The position numbers were made by a program, and so were the translations under genes. From Dermatophagoides farinae (taxonomy: Eukaryota; Arthropoda; Arachnida; Sarcoptiformes; Pyroglyphidae): DNA of 64,000 nucleotides. The stretch is from contig NC_134684.1 of assembly GCF_024713945.1 (NCBI RefSeq), positions 3,789,001 to 3,853,000 on the forward strand, written 5' to 3'. Below are positions 25,201-39,000 of this stretch, one piece after another. Each line of letters begins with the position of its first letter. The stretch's first letter is position 1. A model generated the notes under the pieces. The model saw only the letters and a program-made list of their open reading frames with translations. It was not told the DNA's origin and did not search any database.

Positions 25201-27627
25201 AAATTTCATTTTTCTTCTATAATCGGCCAAAAAAAATGAAAACGATTTCCATAAAAAAACATAAAAATGATGATGATGATGATGATGATCGTTTGGCCTT
25301 TTTTTATATTTCAATGCATTTTGATTGGCCCTAATATAAATGATTCAAATATTTAAATCAAGTGGCAATTCTGCCAACAACAACAACAACAACAACAACC
25401 ACAACTACAACAACAACAAAAAAAATTGATCTTTATCAAGTGGTGTTTAGCAAAAAAAAAAAAAAAAAAAACAACGAGTGACAGACAGAAAGAAGTAAAA
25501 AAAAAACTTCGACATTCATTCCTGTTCATTGATTATTTATTGATAATGGGCCCAAATGGAAAAGCCCAAAAAAAAAAAATTCAATTCACACCACAGAAAG
25601 AAAAAAAAATGGAAATTAAATATAAATGTCAATCTTTTCGAAAATTTTTCGAATTAAAGAAAGAACAGAAAAAAAAATTAATTTATCTTGACATTTGCAT
25701 TTGGAATTGTATTTGCAAAAAAAAAAAAAACGGCAGCTGAGGCAAACATACATGTGAATGAATTAATTCCACACTCTCAAACACACACACAGACAGCACA
25801 GCACAGCACATCATTGTCAAGATCATGGATGGCATTTTTGGCAACCCAAAAATGCAAAAACAACCATGAAAATATATTCATTTTCAAGAGACCAAAAAAA
25901 AAAAAAAAATTTCCATCCATTGTAAATTCAAAATCTAATGAATTTAAATAAATTCACGTAAAAGTGAGGAAAAAGCAATTTTATTAATAATTTATATACG
26001 AATTTCATTTTCTCATCTTCTCATCTTCGTCTTCTCTTCGTCATCTTATTCAGCTACAAACAGCAGCTTAGTGTTAAGCTTATCGTATATATATATTGAC
26101 AACGCTGATATCAGCATTGGATCTATAGGAAATCTTTACAATAATTGGTAAATGAGAGAAACAAAATAGTCAAATTGAATCGATTTATAGACGGATTCTA
26201 CTTCGTCAAGTATTCTACGATGGTGATAGATGTACGTTTTTTTTTGAAATTCATGAGACCAAAAAAAAAAAAAAATTCAACATGGTAATGGTCGGTATAA
26301 ATTACATGTCATTACATGCATATATGCAGACATGTGCATGTTTTATAATTCAACACAAACACGCACACACAGAGAGAGAGAGAGACAAAGCATGAAAACA
26401 AACCAAACCAAACCGAAGAAAACAGAAAGATGGCCAAAAATATAATTAGACAAGTTTTTTTCATGTAATGAAAACATTAAGTTTTCATTATCATAATCAA
26501 ATATACAAGCGCGCACATACACACACAAAGACATGATCTTTTTTCCTTGTTTTTCAAAAGAAAATCAAAGAATACAGATTTCAAATTGTCATCATTATGG
26601 CGTGACAACCACCCAATGTTTTTTTTTTATTATTCACCACTTTTTTCCATCATGATGATGGTGATGATAATCATAAAAAGGTAACCGGGTAACATGTTAA
26701 CCGAATGCGACGACAACAACAACAAAAAAAAATCATTCCTTTGATGACATTCTTCAACAACAACAACAAGGAAAAGAAAAAGTGTGAAAATATTGTCGTT
26801 GACGACGGCCACTTGGATATGTTTGCGTAAAGAAAGCAAAAAAAAAAAAAAAAAAGAAAAGAGAAAAGAGAATCATCACCATCAACAAAGATTGTAAAAT
26901 TGAATTTGACTTTCTATATCAATAATCAAAAAAAAAAAAAAATGTTTCAAGAATTATTTACACACACACACACAGCAACGAAGATTTTTCAACAACAAAA
27001 AAAATTGTGAAAATTCTAGTCACATCTATTCATTTATATCCATCCATCCATCCATGTATCTTTCACATATATGACTAACTTGATTCTGTCGATTGGTGTT
27101 ATGCGCTTACTTGTTTCAAGAATTGTATCTGGCTATGAAGAATCAGGAAAAAAAAGAGAAAGGAAATACTGAAAAGAATTTGGATACATGATGATGACGA
27201 CGCCGATGATGATGATGATGATGATGGAATTTGAAAATCAAACATTAATAATAATAATAATAACAACAACAAACGAAATGAAAAACAATTGAGACTTCAG
27301 AACACGTAATTATTAAATAATTTCCACAACTCAAAACAAACAATACAATGACAGAAAAAAAAACACACTGTGACAATGACATTAAACAGTATAGAAAGTG
27401 CAAAAATCGAAAACGAAAACAAAAGCCAGCCAAAAATATTGTTGAACACTGAAACAATATCGTTACTCGTGGTGGTGGTGGTGCTTGTTGAAAAAAAAAG
27501 TAAAATTGAAAAAAAAATCATCAACCAATGATGATGATGTGACTATTTTCTTATGGCTGTTGTTGTGGTGGTGGTGGACGACTTTTATTATTTTCAAGTT
27601 ATAACGACAAACACAATAACAATTCGG

Positions 27628-27630
<3 letters not shown>

Positions 27631-27659
<29 letters not shown>
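27631..27659. repeat. (TG)14 microsatellite
   Basis: Uninterrupted TG run of 29 bp in the gene-poor stretch. Confidence 0.95.
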
Positions 27660-27662
<3 letters not shown>

Positions 27663-30018
27663 GGCCAAAATAATATTTGCTTTGATCGTTTTGTTTGTAA
27701 TTTTATTTTTCAATTTTCAAGCTGCGATGAGTTTTCATTTCAGAATTGGTAATGAAAATACGGACAACGAAAAAAAAATTTTCAATTGAATTTTTTTTTT
27801 GTTCAATTTTCATTTTCATTTCATTTTCGATGATATATAGTGGCTGTACATTGGGGAAAAAAAAGGATTAGGAAATTTGAAATTTTTTTTTCTATTTCTC
27901 TATATATTTCACCGTTTGTTTAAGAAAAATTGAAAATGATCATCACATAAATTGTTCACTAGTTCACAAATATTTGTATAATACTTACACTTGTGATTGT
28001 ATAATGCTGTTGTTGTTGTGTCGATTTCAATCTGTTCAATTAAGGTTGGTATTTATGTTTATTAAATAAAATGTGCAACACATCAATCAATCAATCGATT
28101 TAGTGTGGAAAAAAAGTTTATTGAATTGAAAATGATGATGATGATGATGTGATTGACCACACATTTTTGAAAACTTAATTCACTATTCAATCATCGAATC
28201 AAATCAACCGTTCAAATGATGGCATCAAATAATGAAAAATTGTCATTGTTGATTGGCGATTTAAATTGACATTTAAAAGTGGTGAAAAAAAAAAATTTTT
28301 TTTTTGTTTTCATTTTATAATTTGATTTTCTCGAATGAAAATACACACACTCATACACAGATACACTTTATCGGTTAGTCAACTGCGTGAACCAATTAAA
28401 TTCAAAATTTTGTATTTGACAATTGAAAAATTCAAATTGATTCAAGACGAAAAAAAATGACAATATTCAAATCGATCAAGAATCAATATTGTTGTTGTTG
28501 TGTGGAAAACACAAATCACACACGCCCACACAAATTGATTTCAAAATTCATTCATTTACAACAACAAAATACACACAGACAGAACGCATATATGATGAAG
28601 TAATAATTTGTTGCAGAAATATTTTATTCATATATGACAATCATAAATCGAACACTTGTGAATTATACATTATATTCTTACTTGATTTTGATTCAGACGA
28701 GATTCTGTGTGTTGCTTGGTTCATTTCCTTTTTCTTTTTGCTTTGTTTTATTTTATTTTGTTTTGTTTTGTAGATCAACCATGTTATGTATGCTATAGTT
28801 ATTTTTGTTGTTTTGTTGTTTATTTCGTTTGGCTTTATGTATTGTATATATATGTATATGTCACGCGTGTACTGTGTTGTCAGATGTTGAATAAAGAATC
28901 AAGACTGAAGAAACAAAAAAAAAACTACGACGAAAATCCGGTGCCGAATGTTCGAGTACCCTGGACGACCACCACCACCACCAAATGTACTGAAAAACTA
29001 CTAAAACAGAATACATTCATATCTCTACATGATTCTGTTTGTGTGTATGTAACACATAGACGATCCAGAAACATACAACCAAACTGAACCAAAAAAAAAA
29101 CAGAAGAATATAGCAACAAAGAAATATACTAAACTGCGCGATTGGCATTCCGGTTGCAGTTTTTTTTCTTTTTTTTCATTTTTATTTCACTACTTCTAAT
29201 GGTGTAGTTTTTTTTTTTGGTCTTACTTTCTTTACGTTTGGCTTTTTTTTCTGGATCTCTATACTAGAGACAGTGGAGAAAAAAAAACATGACATGCACA
29301 GAACCATATCTTGTGTTTGATTTTTCTATGTTGATGAATTCTGTTGGTTGAATTCATATTGTTTTTCAGGATAATTCTTCTGTTTTCTATTCCAGTTTAT
29401 TCTACGTTCGGCGTCTGGTTTTGTGCTTTTGTGCGTGGCATGTGTGTGTGTGTGTGTGTTTGAATGCCGCGCATCATGATCCAAAACAATCCAGAAACAG
29501 AATTAATAATCCGCTGATGGATCCTAGCAATTCCGAAAGAGTTCTGAATTGAACAAGCGCGTATCCAATACTTTTCGAATGTGACTATTTCTTAATATAT
29601 TACTGATTACCATCATTTTCAATACAAGGGTTATCCAAATTTTTTTTTTGGCTCACCATATAATTAATGCTGGTCTAATGAATGAGAAAAAAAATTGAAA
29701 TTGATCAGCACCAAATAAAAAGAGGAGGAGAATGGATCCAAACACCATCATCATTGTTAACCCCATCATACCATATGAGTAAAGAATGAGAAAAAAAAAT
29801 CTGCAAATGAAACAGAATGGCCTGTATACTGTGTATATTAGTTTCAAAATCCTCGTGTGTGTGCGTATGTGTATGCTGTATATGTTTTGTGTGTATTGAT
29901 AAAGATAATTGCTTCTAGTCATCTGATAATCATACATATACTGATGATTTATTGGGCAGTGGTATTATTATATATTATAAAAATTTTGACTTGATAGCAA
30001 TTCTGTTTCTGAAACACC

Positions 30019-30041
30019 AAAAAAAAAAAAAAAAAAAAAAA
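30019..30041. repeat. A23 homopolymer
   Basis: Uninterrupted A run followed about 60 bp later by two (TG)n tracts. No mobile element body is recognised. Confidence 0.9.
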
Positions 30042-31437
30042 TGTAATCGACGTTGGGTTCCATATATACACATGGACAAGCTGCATTGCATGTCCAATGT
30101 TTCTCTCTGTGTGTGTGTGTGTGTGTTGAAGATATTATATCTGAAATATTGCCTATTGTGTGCGTGTGTGTGTGTGTGGCATTGATGGCATTGATGGTGT
30201 TAATCATCAACAATGATTACAATGACAATGGAGTTATCTGCAAACGACAGAGAATAATTTTTTTTTCTTGGCCAAAGAATAAAAAAAACAACAACAACAA
30301 CAACAACAACAACACAATAAGGAACATTTATTGAATGAATTGAAAAAAATGGACTTTTATTTTCAACAAACCAAAATTGATTCAAAAATTTTAAAACGAA
30401 ATTTTTCAATCGTCTATGTTAATGGTTGTATATTAAAAAAAAAAATCTGAACATTTCCTGCGTTTGGAAATGTTGAGAAATTTATCAAGAATAAAATTTA
30501 CCAAAAAAAAAAAAAAAAGATTCCTGATTAGATTTTCTCTCTCTCTCTCTCCCTCTGTTACAAATGATTCATGTGGCTACAATTTAATTCCTTCTAGTTT
30601 TTTTTCTGCTGCTGCTGTTTCCGAAATTATTATCATTACACGATACGATGTGTTCGATTATATATTTGGATTCAATAATACGATGACCTTAAATCATTTT
30701 TTTTGTTTTCATTCTGAAAGAAAAAATCGATTGATTGGAAAAATAAAAAATTCCATGCTTTTTTTTGATCAATTCCATGTTTCAAACAAGAATAAAAAAT
30801 GGAAAAATTTATCGGACAAAAATTTGCCAATCAGCTATAAGCGAATCAGAAATGTTGTTACTATTTGAACTAATTATTCTTGTCATCTATAGTGATCAGT
30901 TTTGCCATATTGGATGGTTATTTCATTACATTCTAATATATCGATTATCTAGAAAAAAAAATTCCATTGCTTATTATCATTGACCATCAAGATGATGGTC
31001 AAAACACAAAGATCAATGATGTAAACAAAAAAAAAAATATAAATATAAAGATCAAAATAAGAAAAAGTCAAACAATCAAACAACAACAACAACAAAACAT
31101 TGTCCATTGTGAAACGTGACATATCAAATACACACACACAATAAGAAATTCTGAGACATTATTATATGGAATCGAATCTTTTTTCACCACCACCACCACC
31201 ACCACTGATCATCACAATTAATAAAGAAAAAAAATTCTGTTTTGTGTTCCACATGCACACACACACACATACGCTGAAACATCTGTCTTTGGATTTTCTT
31301 TGTAACAAATGCAATAATCACGAATCGTCTTTTGTTTTCATCCATATTTTTTTTCCAGCCACCCCCTCCCGCTTGTTGGAATCCATCGTCTGATTATTTG
31401 ATTTCTGTCTCATTTTCAAAGTTATGTCATTGACATT

Positions 31438-31464
31438 TGTGTGTGTGTGTGTGTGTGTGTGTGT
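31438..31464. repeat. (TG)13 microsatellite
   Basis: Uninterrupted TG run of 27 bp in the gene-poor stretch. Confidence 0.95.
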
Positions 31465-34400
31465 ATGCGAGAAAAAATGTCAGAAAAATACCATCGAAAA
31501 ATTTCAAATGAATAGAAGATAATGAATGAATGAATGAATGACGGTGATCCTATCATATCGAAAAAAAAGGAGTCAAAAAATAATAATGACGACTATGTTG
31601 AGAGTATTAAAACACACACACACACACATAGTTCTCGTAATGAATTCCAAATGAAATATATGTCTGAAGATGAATAATTTCCATATATATCCATTCATTT
31701 ATTTAGCTGTGGCTGAATTCAATCAATAAATATTAGAATTTATGCCTTTGAACATCTAATCGGTTTGACTATTCATTCATTCATTCATTTATTATTACCA
31801 TTGATAAATTGGTTATTTATGACCAATATATTAAGTGAATGAATGAAATCATAATGATTTATCATTATTTATTGACATCATCTTATGATCATTCATATTT
31901 TTTTTTTATTCAATTCTAATCAGGTTTATTTTTTTTGTTTTGTTATGTTCATAGTGTTTGGATCTATTATTAAACGATGCAAAAATGAGAGAGAGAAAGA
32001 GGCATACACAATAATAACCGAGAACGCTATCCATGACTCTATATATAGGTGTGTATTATTTTGAAAAAAAACAAGAGGATTTAATGATCAAAAAGATTTT
32101 TCTACCTAAAGTTATTTTTCATTCACATTCTCAAGAGAGAGAAAGAGAGAGAGACTAATAACTTGGACTGGGATTTGATGATTTTTCTCCAGCACATCGT
32201 CACACACACACACTGAAAAACATATGCACTCTTTTCGCTTGGTCGATGATCATTATAATCTAATTTAACTGTAATTAAATTTAATCCACTTATTCAATGT
32301 TCTTCTCTGTGTTTGTGTGTGTGTGTTTATAAAATACACGGAAATACAGACAAAATTAACAGAGGGGTGGAAGAGAGCCAAAAAAAAATCACAACATTAC
32401 GGGTAAAAAAAAATACGAATTTTCTAAATTGGCTTCAATGAAAATGAAAATGTTCAATTATCAAAATCCCAAGAATTGGAACAACATTGTATATTGAATT
32501 GAATTGAACGATTCGTACAACTTAGTTAATAGTTACGGCTGACAAAAAAAACAAATAAAAATTCCATCCAGGATTTGGTAAAAATCTGGTAATATCATTC
32601 ATTCATTCATTAATTCATTTAATCATCATAATCATTGATTTGTTTTTTTTTTTGCTGTCGCCATAATCATCGTTGGATAATTTCATTTTTTATCCAACAA
32701 AAGAAAATTTTCCATTTGGTTTCTTTTCACCGAATTGATTTGAATGCAATGCAATGGAATTGGTATAATACCATGTGTGTTTCGGTCCATTTGGTTAATG
32801 AAATAGTGGGGGCTATCACCACCACCACCACCCACGGTGGCAGAATGTAGAAATTTTTTTTTTTTCAAACATATTGCAGAGACTTGTGAACCACAACACA
32901 TCACACACACACACACACACATGAACCCAATGAACAAAAATAAAATTAGGCACCTTGTGTGTATGTGTGTGTGTGATTCATTTGCTAATAGAATCATAAC
33001 CATTGTTTGACACATCAGTAAACACAACAATCAAACAAATGTCAACGACGACGATAGACATTTTCTTCAAGGAAATATAAAGGAAAATAACAAGCTACTA
33101 TATATATAGCGACACAATACACGATCAACCTAAAACCGACATTTAGTTTTTATACAAATTATCATTATTCCAGAATGGAACAAACAACGACAACAACAAC
33201 AACAACAAGTAATTATCGAAATGGAATTCCATATATTTCTGTGTGCATGTAAATTGTGTACGGATCATAATGGTGGCGCTGATCATCATAGTGAATGACA
33301 TTTTTGTTGTTGTTGTTGTTTTCAATTATTCATCTGGTCTATCGGGTTGTCGCCCAAAAAAAAAAAATTTGTAAATTAGATCACACACACAAACAAACAA
33401 AAAAAACAAATCGTGGTGTTTGGTATTTTTTTCCTGTTTTCCAATTAATTTTCCATGGCTATGTAAACGGAACAACAACAACAACAACAACAACGACAAC
33501 AGGAAAAATTCTTCTTTTTTTTCCTTTGAACAACAAGAATCGTGGAACAAGAATTGAACTTTTTTTTCTCTTGTGGTACGTTTTGTTTTGAATGCACAAG
33601 AAAAAAACAAAAACAAAAATCAAACGAAACATCAACCATCATGGTATGGTGGGAAAAAAATGTAAATAATTCTCACACACACACACAACAACAACAACAA
33701 CAACAGAAATAATCGAGCTTTAATCAAAATTTTTCAACATTTAAAAATATTTAACCCTGGTTGAATCAAGAATTGAATTACACCATCATCATATAGCAAC
33801 CACCACCAACGCCACCACCACACATCACAATCAAACCTGCCAAAAGCAGACAACCGAAAACAAAATATTCCAGTTCATGATGATGATGATGAACACATGG
33901 ATCGTCGTACGTCAAACAAACATTCAGATACAAAAAAAAAAAAAATACTTCAACAACAGCATATTAGGTAGCAACAAAAATTTTGATTTTGAAAAAAAAA
34001 CCAAAAGTTTTTTAAAACTTTAATTACATATTGTGTGTGTGTGCATTTGACTAGTAGGTTGTGCTTGAAAAATTTCGTCAAACAGAATTTAAATGTTGTT
34101 GGATGTAGGTGGATATAAAAAAAAAAATATTATCATCATTTGAATTATATTCGATCAATCAATAATCAATAAATTTTTTTTTCTTCATTCAGATCGATTT
34201 ATTATTAATATTTTATGTAAATACAAATAACAATAACCGAATATATGATATGTTTTGAATTGATCAAAAAAAAATTGTAATTTTGCAATTTGGCCAAAGG
34301 TAATCATCATCATCATCATCAAAGACACATTTGATTTTTGTTGTTGTGAATTGTTTCTATTCTGTTCCTGTCATATGTCGAGAATTTAATAAGTCTAAAA

Positions 34401-35723
34401 TGTTAATGTTTCGATTGATTGGTTATTATTCAGGCACCAGGAAAAAAGAAAAGAAAAAAATGAGATTTCCATTTTCATTCTCGACAATTTCGTTCAATGT
34501 ATTGTGTGTTGTGTGTATCCACCCCATCATGTCAGTGATTATTATTATTATTATTATTTTTTTTCATTCTTGGTAACAAGAATCCATTTGGAACAAAAAA
34601 AAACTATAAACACAAGAATATTGCATAATGACACTTTGATTTTTTTTCCATCTTCTTCTTCTTCTTCTTTTGTCATTCAATTTTTTTTTTTGAAGAAGAC
34701 TAATGATGGCTTTAATCGGATCAGATCAAGCGTTACGCCCGCTATTTTTTTTTGTTGTTGTTGTCGTTTTTTTTCAATATTGAAAGATTGTTGAGGTACT
34801 ACATGTGTGTGTATGTGTGTGTGTGACCATGTATTAAATGAATCACCCTGTAGTAAGAATAAGAATGAGAGTAAAAAGTCAAATCAAATGTCGTATTTTG
34901 AATTCAATTTTATTATTATCATCCATAATTCAATGCAGAATGAGTTCAACATTGAATTATTCTGGATTCTGTGTGATTCTGTGTACACTGTATAAATAGA
35001 CATTTTTAGATAATTGAAAATTTTTTTTTTCGTTTTGCTCAATTTAATTATTTTATCAATGAAAGAAAAATTGACTGGATCGTGATTATTATTATTGTTG
35101 TTGTTGTCGCTGCTGATTGTCATTAGTGATGAGAGTTAATTTAAACAAACTTGAATAAAAAAAAAAAATTTGAATTTTCACGACGACGAATTTGAATATT
35201 TTAATTTAAATTTTTTTTGTTTGTTTGTTTGAATAATGATTACTTGTTTTTTTTTCTTTTTATTTTGGCCACAAAACAACAACAATTTTGCCCATTGTGT
35301 CATCATTGCCATTATGGTCGTCGTCGACTACTACTACTACTATTGCGGCCACGATGATGACAAGCGACCAACTGAATTGAATTGAATGATTCTAATAGTC
35401 ACAAACACAATTTAATTAAAAAATGTTAATTTTAATCAGTTCAATTTCAGAGTGAGTTAGTGTGCGTGTGTGTGTGTGTGTTTTTGATATTTTCAAATTT
35501 TGAATGTTTTTTCGTTCGTTACTTGGTTTCTAGTTTATTTATTTGGATTTTTTTTTTTTTTTTTTTGATATCATTCTGGTAGTAGTAGCAGTTTCCAATG
35601 AATTTGACTTTATCAAATTTTTTTTTACTTACAAATTCTCATGATTTGACATAATAACGACAATACAACTACGACAATAATAATAAAAAAAAATCTCGAT
35701 TGTAAAGTTGGAAAAAAAATTTA

Positions 35724-35727
35724 AAAT
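35724..35727. repeat. Target-site duplication, left copy (AAAT)
   Basis: Four bases directly before the 5' LTR, identical to 40076-40079. Ty3/Gypsy integrases usually make 4-6 bp duplications. The local AT-richness lowers certainty slightly. Confidence 0.8.
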
Positions 35728-35979
35728 TGTAACGTGATATTTGAACGATCATCCACGTTGTGACTCGTGAGTCATATTCGAGTTGGCTTCGTGTATAAAA
35801 AGGCATTGCATTTGATACTCGAATAGAGACTAGAGAAAAGACTACTTTGTGATTGTATTTGTTCAATGTGATTTTGATTATTATTTTGTTTAATAAAATA
35901 TTTGATGATAAAAATCTTTGTTCGTTATTCTTGCCTTCGTGTTACTTTTGGTTATCCCACTCGGCCAGCTTACTGTACA
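35728..35979 (+). repeat. 5' LTR (252 bp)
   Basis: Starts TGTAAC and ends TGTACA. It contains a TATAAAA box at 35794-35800 and an AATAAA polyadenylation signal at 35892-35897, which gives the expected U3-R-U5 order. No difference from the 3' LTR was found by eye. Confidence 0.97.
35794..35800 (+). promoter_or_regulatory. TATA box of the retrotransposon LTR promoter
   Basis: TATAAAA followed by AGG, 66 bp into the LTR. Transcription would start roughly 25-30 bp downstream (inference). The same motif in the 3' LTR is at 39890-39896. Confidence 0.7.
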
Positions 35980-35997
35980 TGGTGGTATCGGAAACTT
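35980..35997 (+). other. Candidate primer-binding site
   Basis: TGGTGGTATCGG... begins directly after the LTR. Either TGG (offset 0 or 3) could pair with a tRNA 3' CCA end. I could not assign the tRNA. Confidence 0.55.
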
Positions 35998-36043
35998 TCT
36001 ACAAAGTATTTTTATTGTTCAATATCGTTAATCATCGACACGT

Positions 36044-39000
36044 ATGAATACAAGAAGTATGTCTACTAATTCAACGGGTACGAACACTTTTTCAATGAAT
36101 AACCACCAAAGTGAACTATTGGTGCGTCCAAATAGATATGACGAATCCGAGTCAATCGAAACATTCATGGAAGAATTCGAGAGGGTGGCTGACGCTAATT
36201 CATGGAATGATCAGAAAAAAGCAAAAATCTTTCCTGCTCTATTGAAATCCAGCTGTGTCTGGATAGAGACAATCAAGAATTTATCAGCTACTGAAAGATC
36301 ATCGTTTGAGCAGATCAAATTGGCTATTGAAAATGATAATAAAGGCAAACGCCTTAAAAACATGCAAGAATTGGCCAATATCAAACGTAAATCAAATGAA
36401 TCTCTCCCGAAGCTTGCGACCCGTTTACACATTCTAGTTGATCGAGTGTTTGGCAAATTTGCAGCCTCAAACAAAATGCAACTCGAAATATTTTTCTTCT
36501 TGAACTGCCTACCGCTTGATATACAAATATTATTGTGTAATCCAGATATTCCAAAATCTATTAAGGATGCAGTCAATGCGGCTGAAGGTTTAGAAGCGGC
36601 TAAAAGCATTTCTAATCTCCGATTTGAAAAAAATAAAATTGGTATTGCTTCAACATCTAAATCTCTTGGCGATAAAGATAGTAAATTTTGTACTTTTTGC
36701 AAAAGAACTAATCATAATGTGGATAAATGTTATAAAAAGAAATCCGCAGAGAAGAAAGAAAAAAAGAAAAAAGAAGCTGAAAAAGAAGTAAATTCATTGA
36801 ATAAATCTACTACTTCAAAATGTCATTTCATTCCTATTTCGTTCAATAATGTTGTGTCCCAAGCAATGTGTGACTCGGGGGCAGATGTTTCTGTTCTTCC
36901 AGCTCACCTAGTGGAAAAATCTCGAATAAAAAAATATAGTGCTACAACGCTTCCTAGTGGAGTTGGTGGCCAACCACTAAATGTGAAGGGCGAATCAACA
37001 ATCGATTTTTCGATCAATAACCACGTGTTCCGTCACAAGTTTATTGTTTTGGACGAGTCGAAAATCATACTTGGTAGTGATTTTTTCATTAAAAATAATT
37101 TACGTTTATCATTTGATTTTGGCAAATCAATCGAAATTTTTTCAACTTTAAAGAACGAATTAATAATTCGTTTTGAAACAACTAAAAATATGTCGTCAAA
37201 AATTTTGTCTATCTGTGCTACTGATGATCTTACAGAAGAATTATCAATTCCGTACGATGTTTCGTATGAGGATTCATCAAATGGTACCGATTCATTATTC
37301 AATCGATTCAATAAAGTCGTCGTTGGGTTGGGTAAATGTGACATCATCAAGCATAAAATCCACCTGAAAGAAAATGCACATCCGTGTCAGACATATCAAT
37401 ATCGTATACCTATTGCGTTTGAAAAAGATATTGATTCGACGATTGAAGAATTGATTAAAGATGATATTATTGAAGAATCTGAATCTGAATGGAAATCACC
37501 GATTGTTCCAATTCGTAAACCTGATGGTTCAATTCGATTAGCTGTTGATTATCGTAATGTCAACAAGCGTACTAAAAGTGATTCTTTCCCCGTTCCTCAG
37601 ATTGATAAAATCATCAAAGACATTCATGGTGCTAAATATTTTTCAAAAATCGATTTAGCTAAAGGCTATTATCAAATCGAAATGCACCCTGATGATCGAC
37701 ATATTACTGCATTTGAATGGCATAATAAATTGTGGCAATTCAAAAGAATGCCATTTGGCCTTTCTACAGCACCGAAGACTTTTTTACGTACTATGGATAA
37801 AATTTTTCATCAAGTTCCATTCGTAAAAGTGTATTTTGATGATATTTTGGTTTTTTCTGAAACATCAAAACAACACATGAATAATTTAATTTCTGTCTTC
37901 ATGTTGCTTGAAAAAAGTGGTTTAACGATTAATCGTGAAAAATCAAAATTTTTCTGTAAAGAAGTTTCATATCTTGGATATCAGCTATCGGAAGATTCTA
38001 TCCGTCCTGCTAACATCAAGATTGACAAATTGAAGGAATTTCCTGTACCAGAAAATAAAAAACAGTTACAAAGTTTTTTGGGTTTGGCTGGTTACTATCG
38101 AAAATTTATTCCGAACTTTGGTACTATTGCTATCCCATTGGAAAATTTAAAACGAAAATTTGTACGTTTCAACTGGTCGGACGAATGTAATTCTGCATTT
38201 GAGCAGCTACGTGCTGGAATTTCTTCAACTTCTTTGTTAAAACCACCGATACCAGGTCAAACTTTCATAGTGCGCTGTGACGCCAGTGAAGTTGGCATGG
38301 GGGCCGTACTCTTACAAGATGATCCTAATGATAATAATGAACGAATCATTGAGTACGCGTCAAAAGCTTTTTCTGATACACAGAAAAAATACAGTACGAT
38401 CGAAAAGGAAGCGACAAGTATTATGTGGTCGATTCAGCAGTGGCATCATTTTTTGATTGGAAAAAAATTTGTGTTGGAAACTGATCATAAACCATTAGTT
38501 TGGTTACAATCAAAAAAAAATCTTACGAATAAATTGGGTCGTATGGCATTAAAGCTACAAGAATACGATTTCGACATTAAACATATTGATGGTAAAGCTA
38601 ATGTCGTGGCCGATGCTTTGTCAAGAATTTGTTTGATTGAATCATTTAACTGGTCTGTTGAGCAGAAAAAAGATCAATTGTTAAATGAATGTGTGATAAA
38701 AAACCCGCATCAATTCGTGGAAAAGGGGGATGTCCTCTATAGATCCATTGATGGGCTTTTGTCACTTTGCATTCCAACCGAAGTTTTGAATATTGTGATA
38801 AAGAATGTTCATGAAGAATTGTGTCATGCTGGCCAACGTAAAACGATGGAAATTATGCGTCGTCGTTATTATCATCCTTCGATGCGTGATCGACTCAAAT
38901 CATTAATCAACTCGTGCGACAAATGTCAACGATATAAAGATTATGATACATCCGTAAAGGATTCGCTTCCGAAAAAAGATTATTCGACGTATGGTATAAA

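Larger units (their letters stand above)
19477..35727. other. Gene-poor, microsatellite-rich stretch (about 16 kb)
   Basis: I find no coding exon I can support on either strand. It holds upstream sequence of the Syk-like gene near 19477 and then continuous simple repeats: A27 at 22187-22213, (TG)n at 27631-27659, A23 at 30019-30041 and (TG)n at 31438-31464, plus many (ATC)n and (CAA)n runs. Less repetitive pockets occur near 21190-21290 and 29120-29620. It could contain 5' untranslated exons or introns of an unseen gene. Confidence 0.6.

Noticed and set aside
35669-35866. Minus-strand frames covering the LTRs, nearly identical at both ends of the element
   Set aside because: They only reflect reading the two identical LTRs in reverse; no start context or family.
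36211-36702. Minus-strand 163-codon frame inside Gag
   Set aside because: Antisense shadow of the Gag-Pol frame with no domain.
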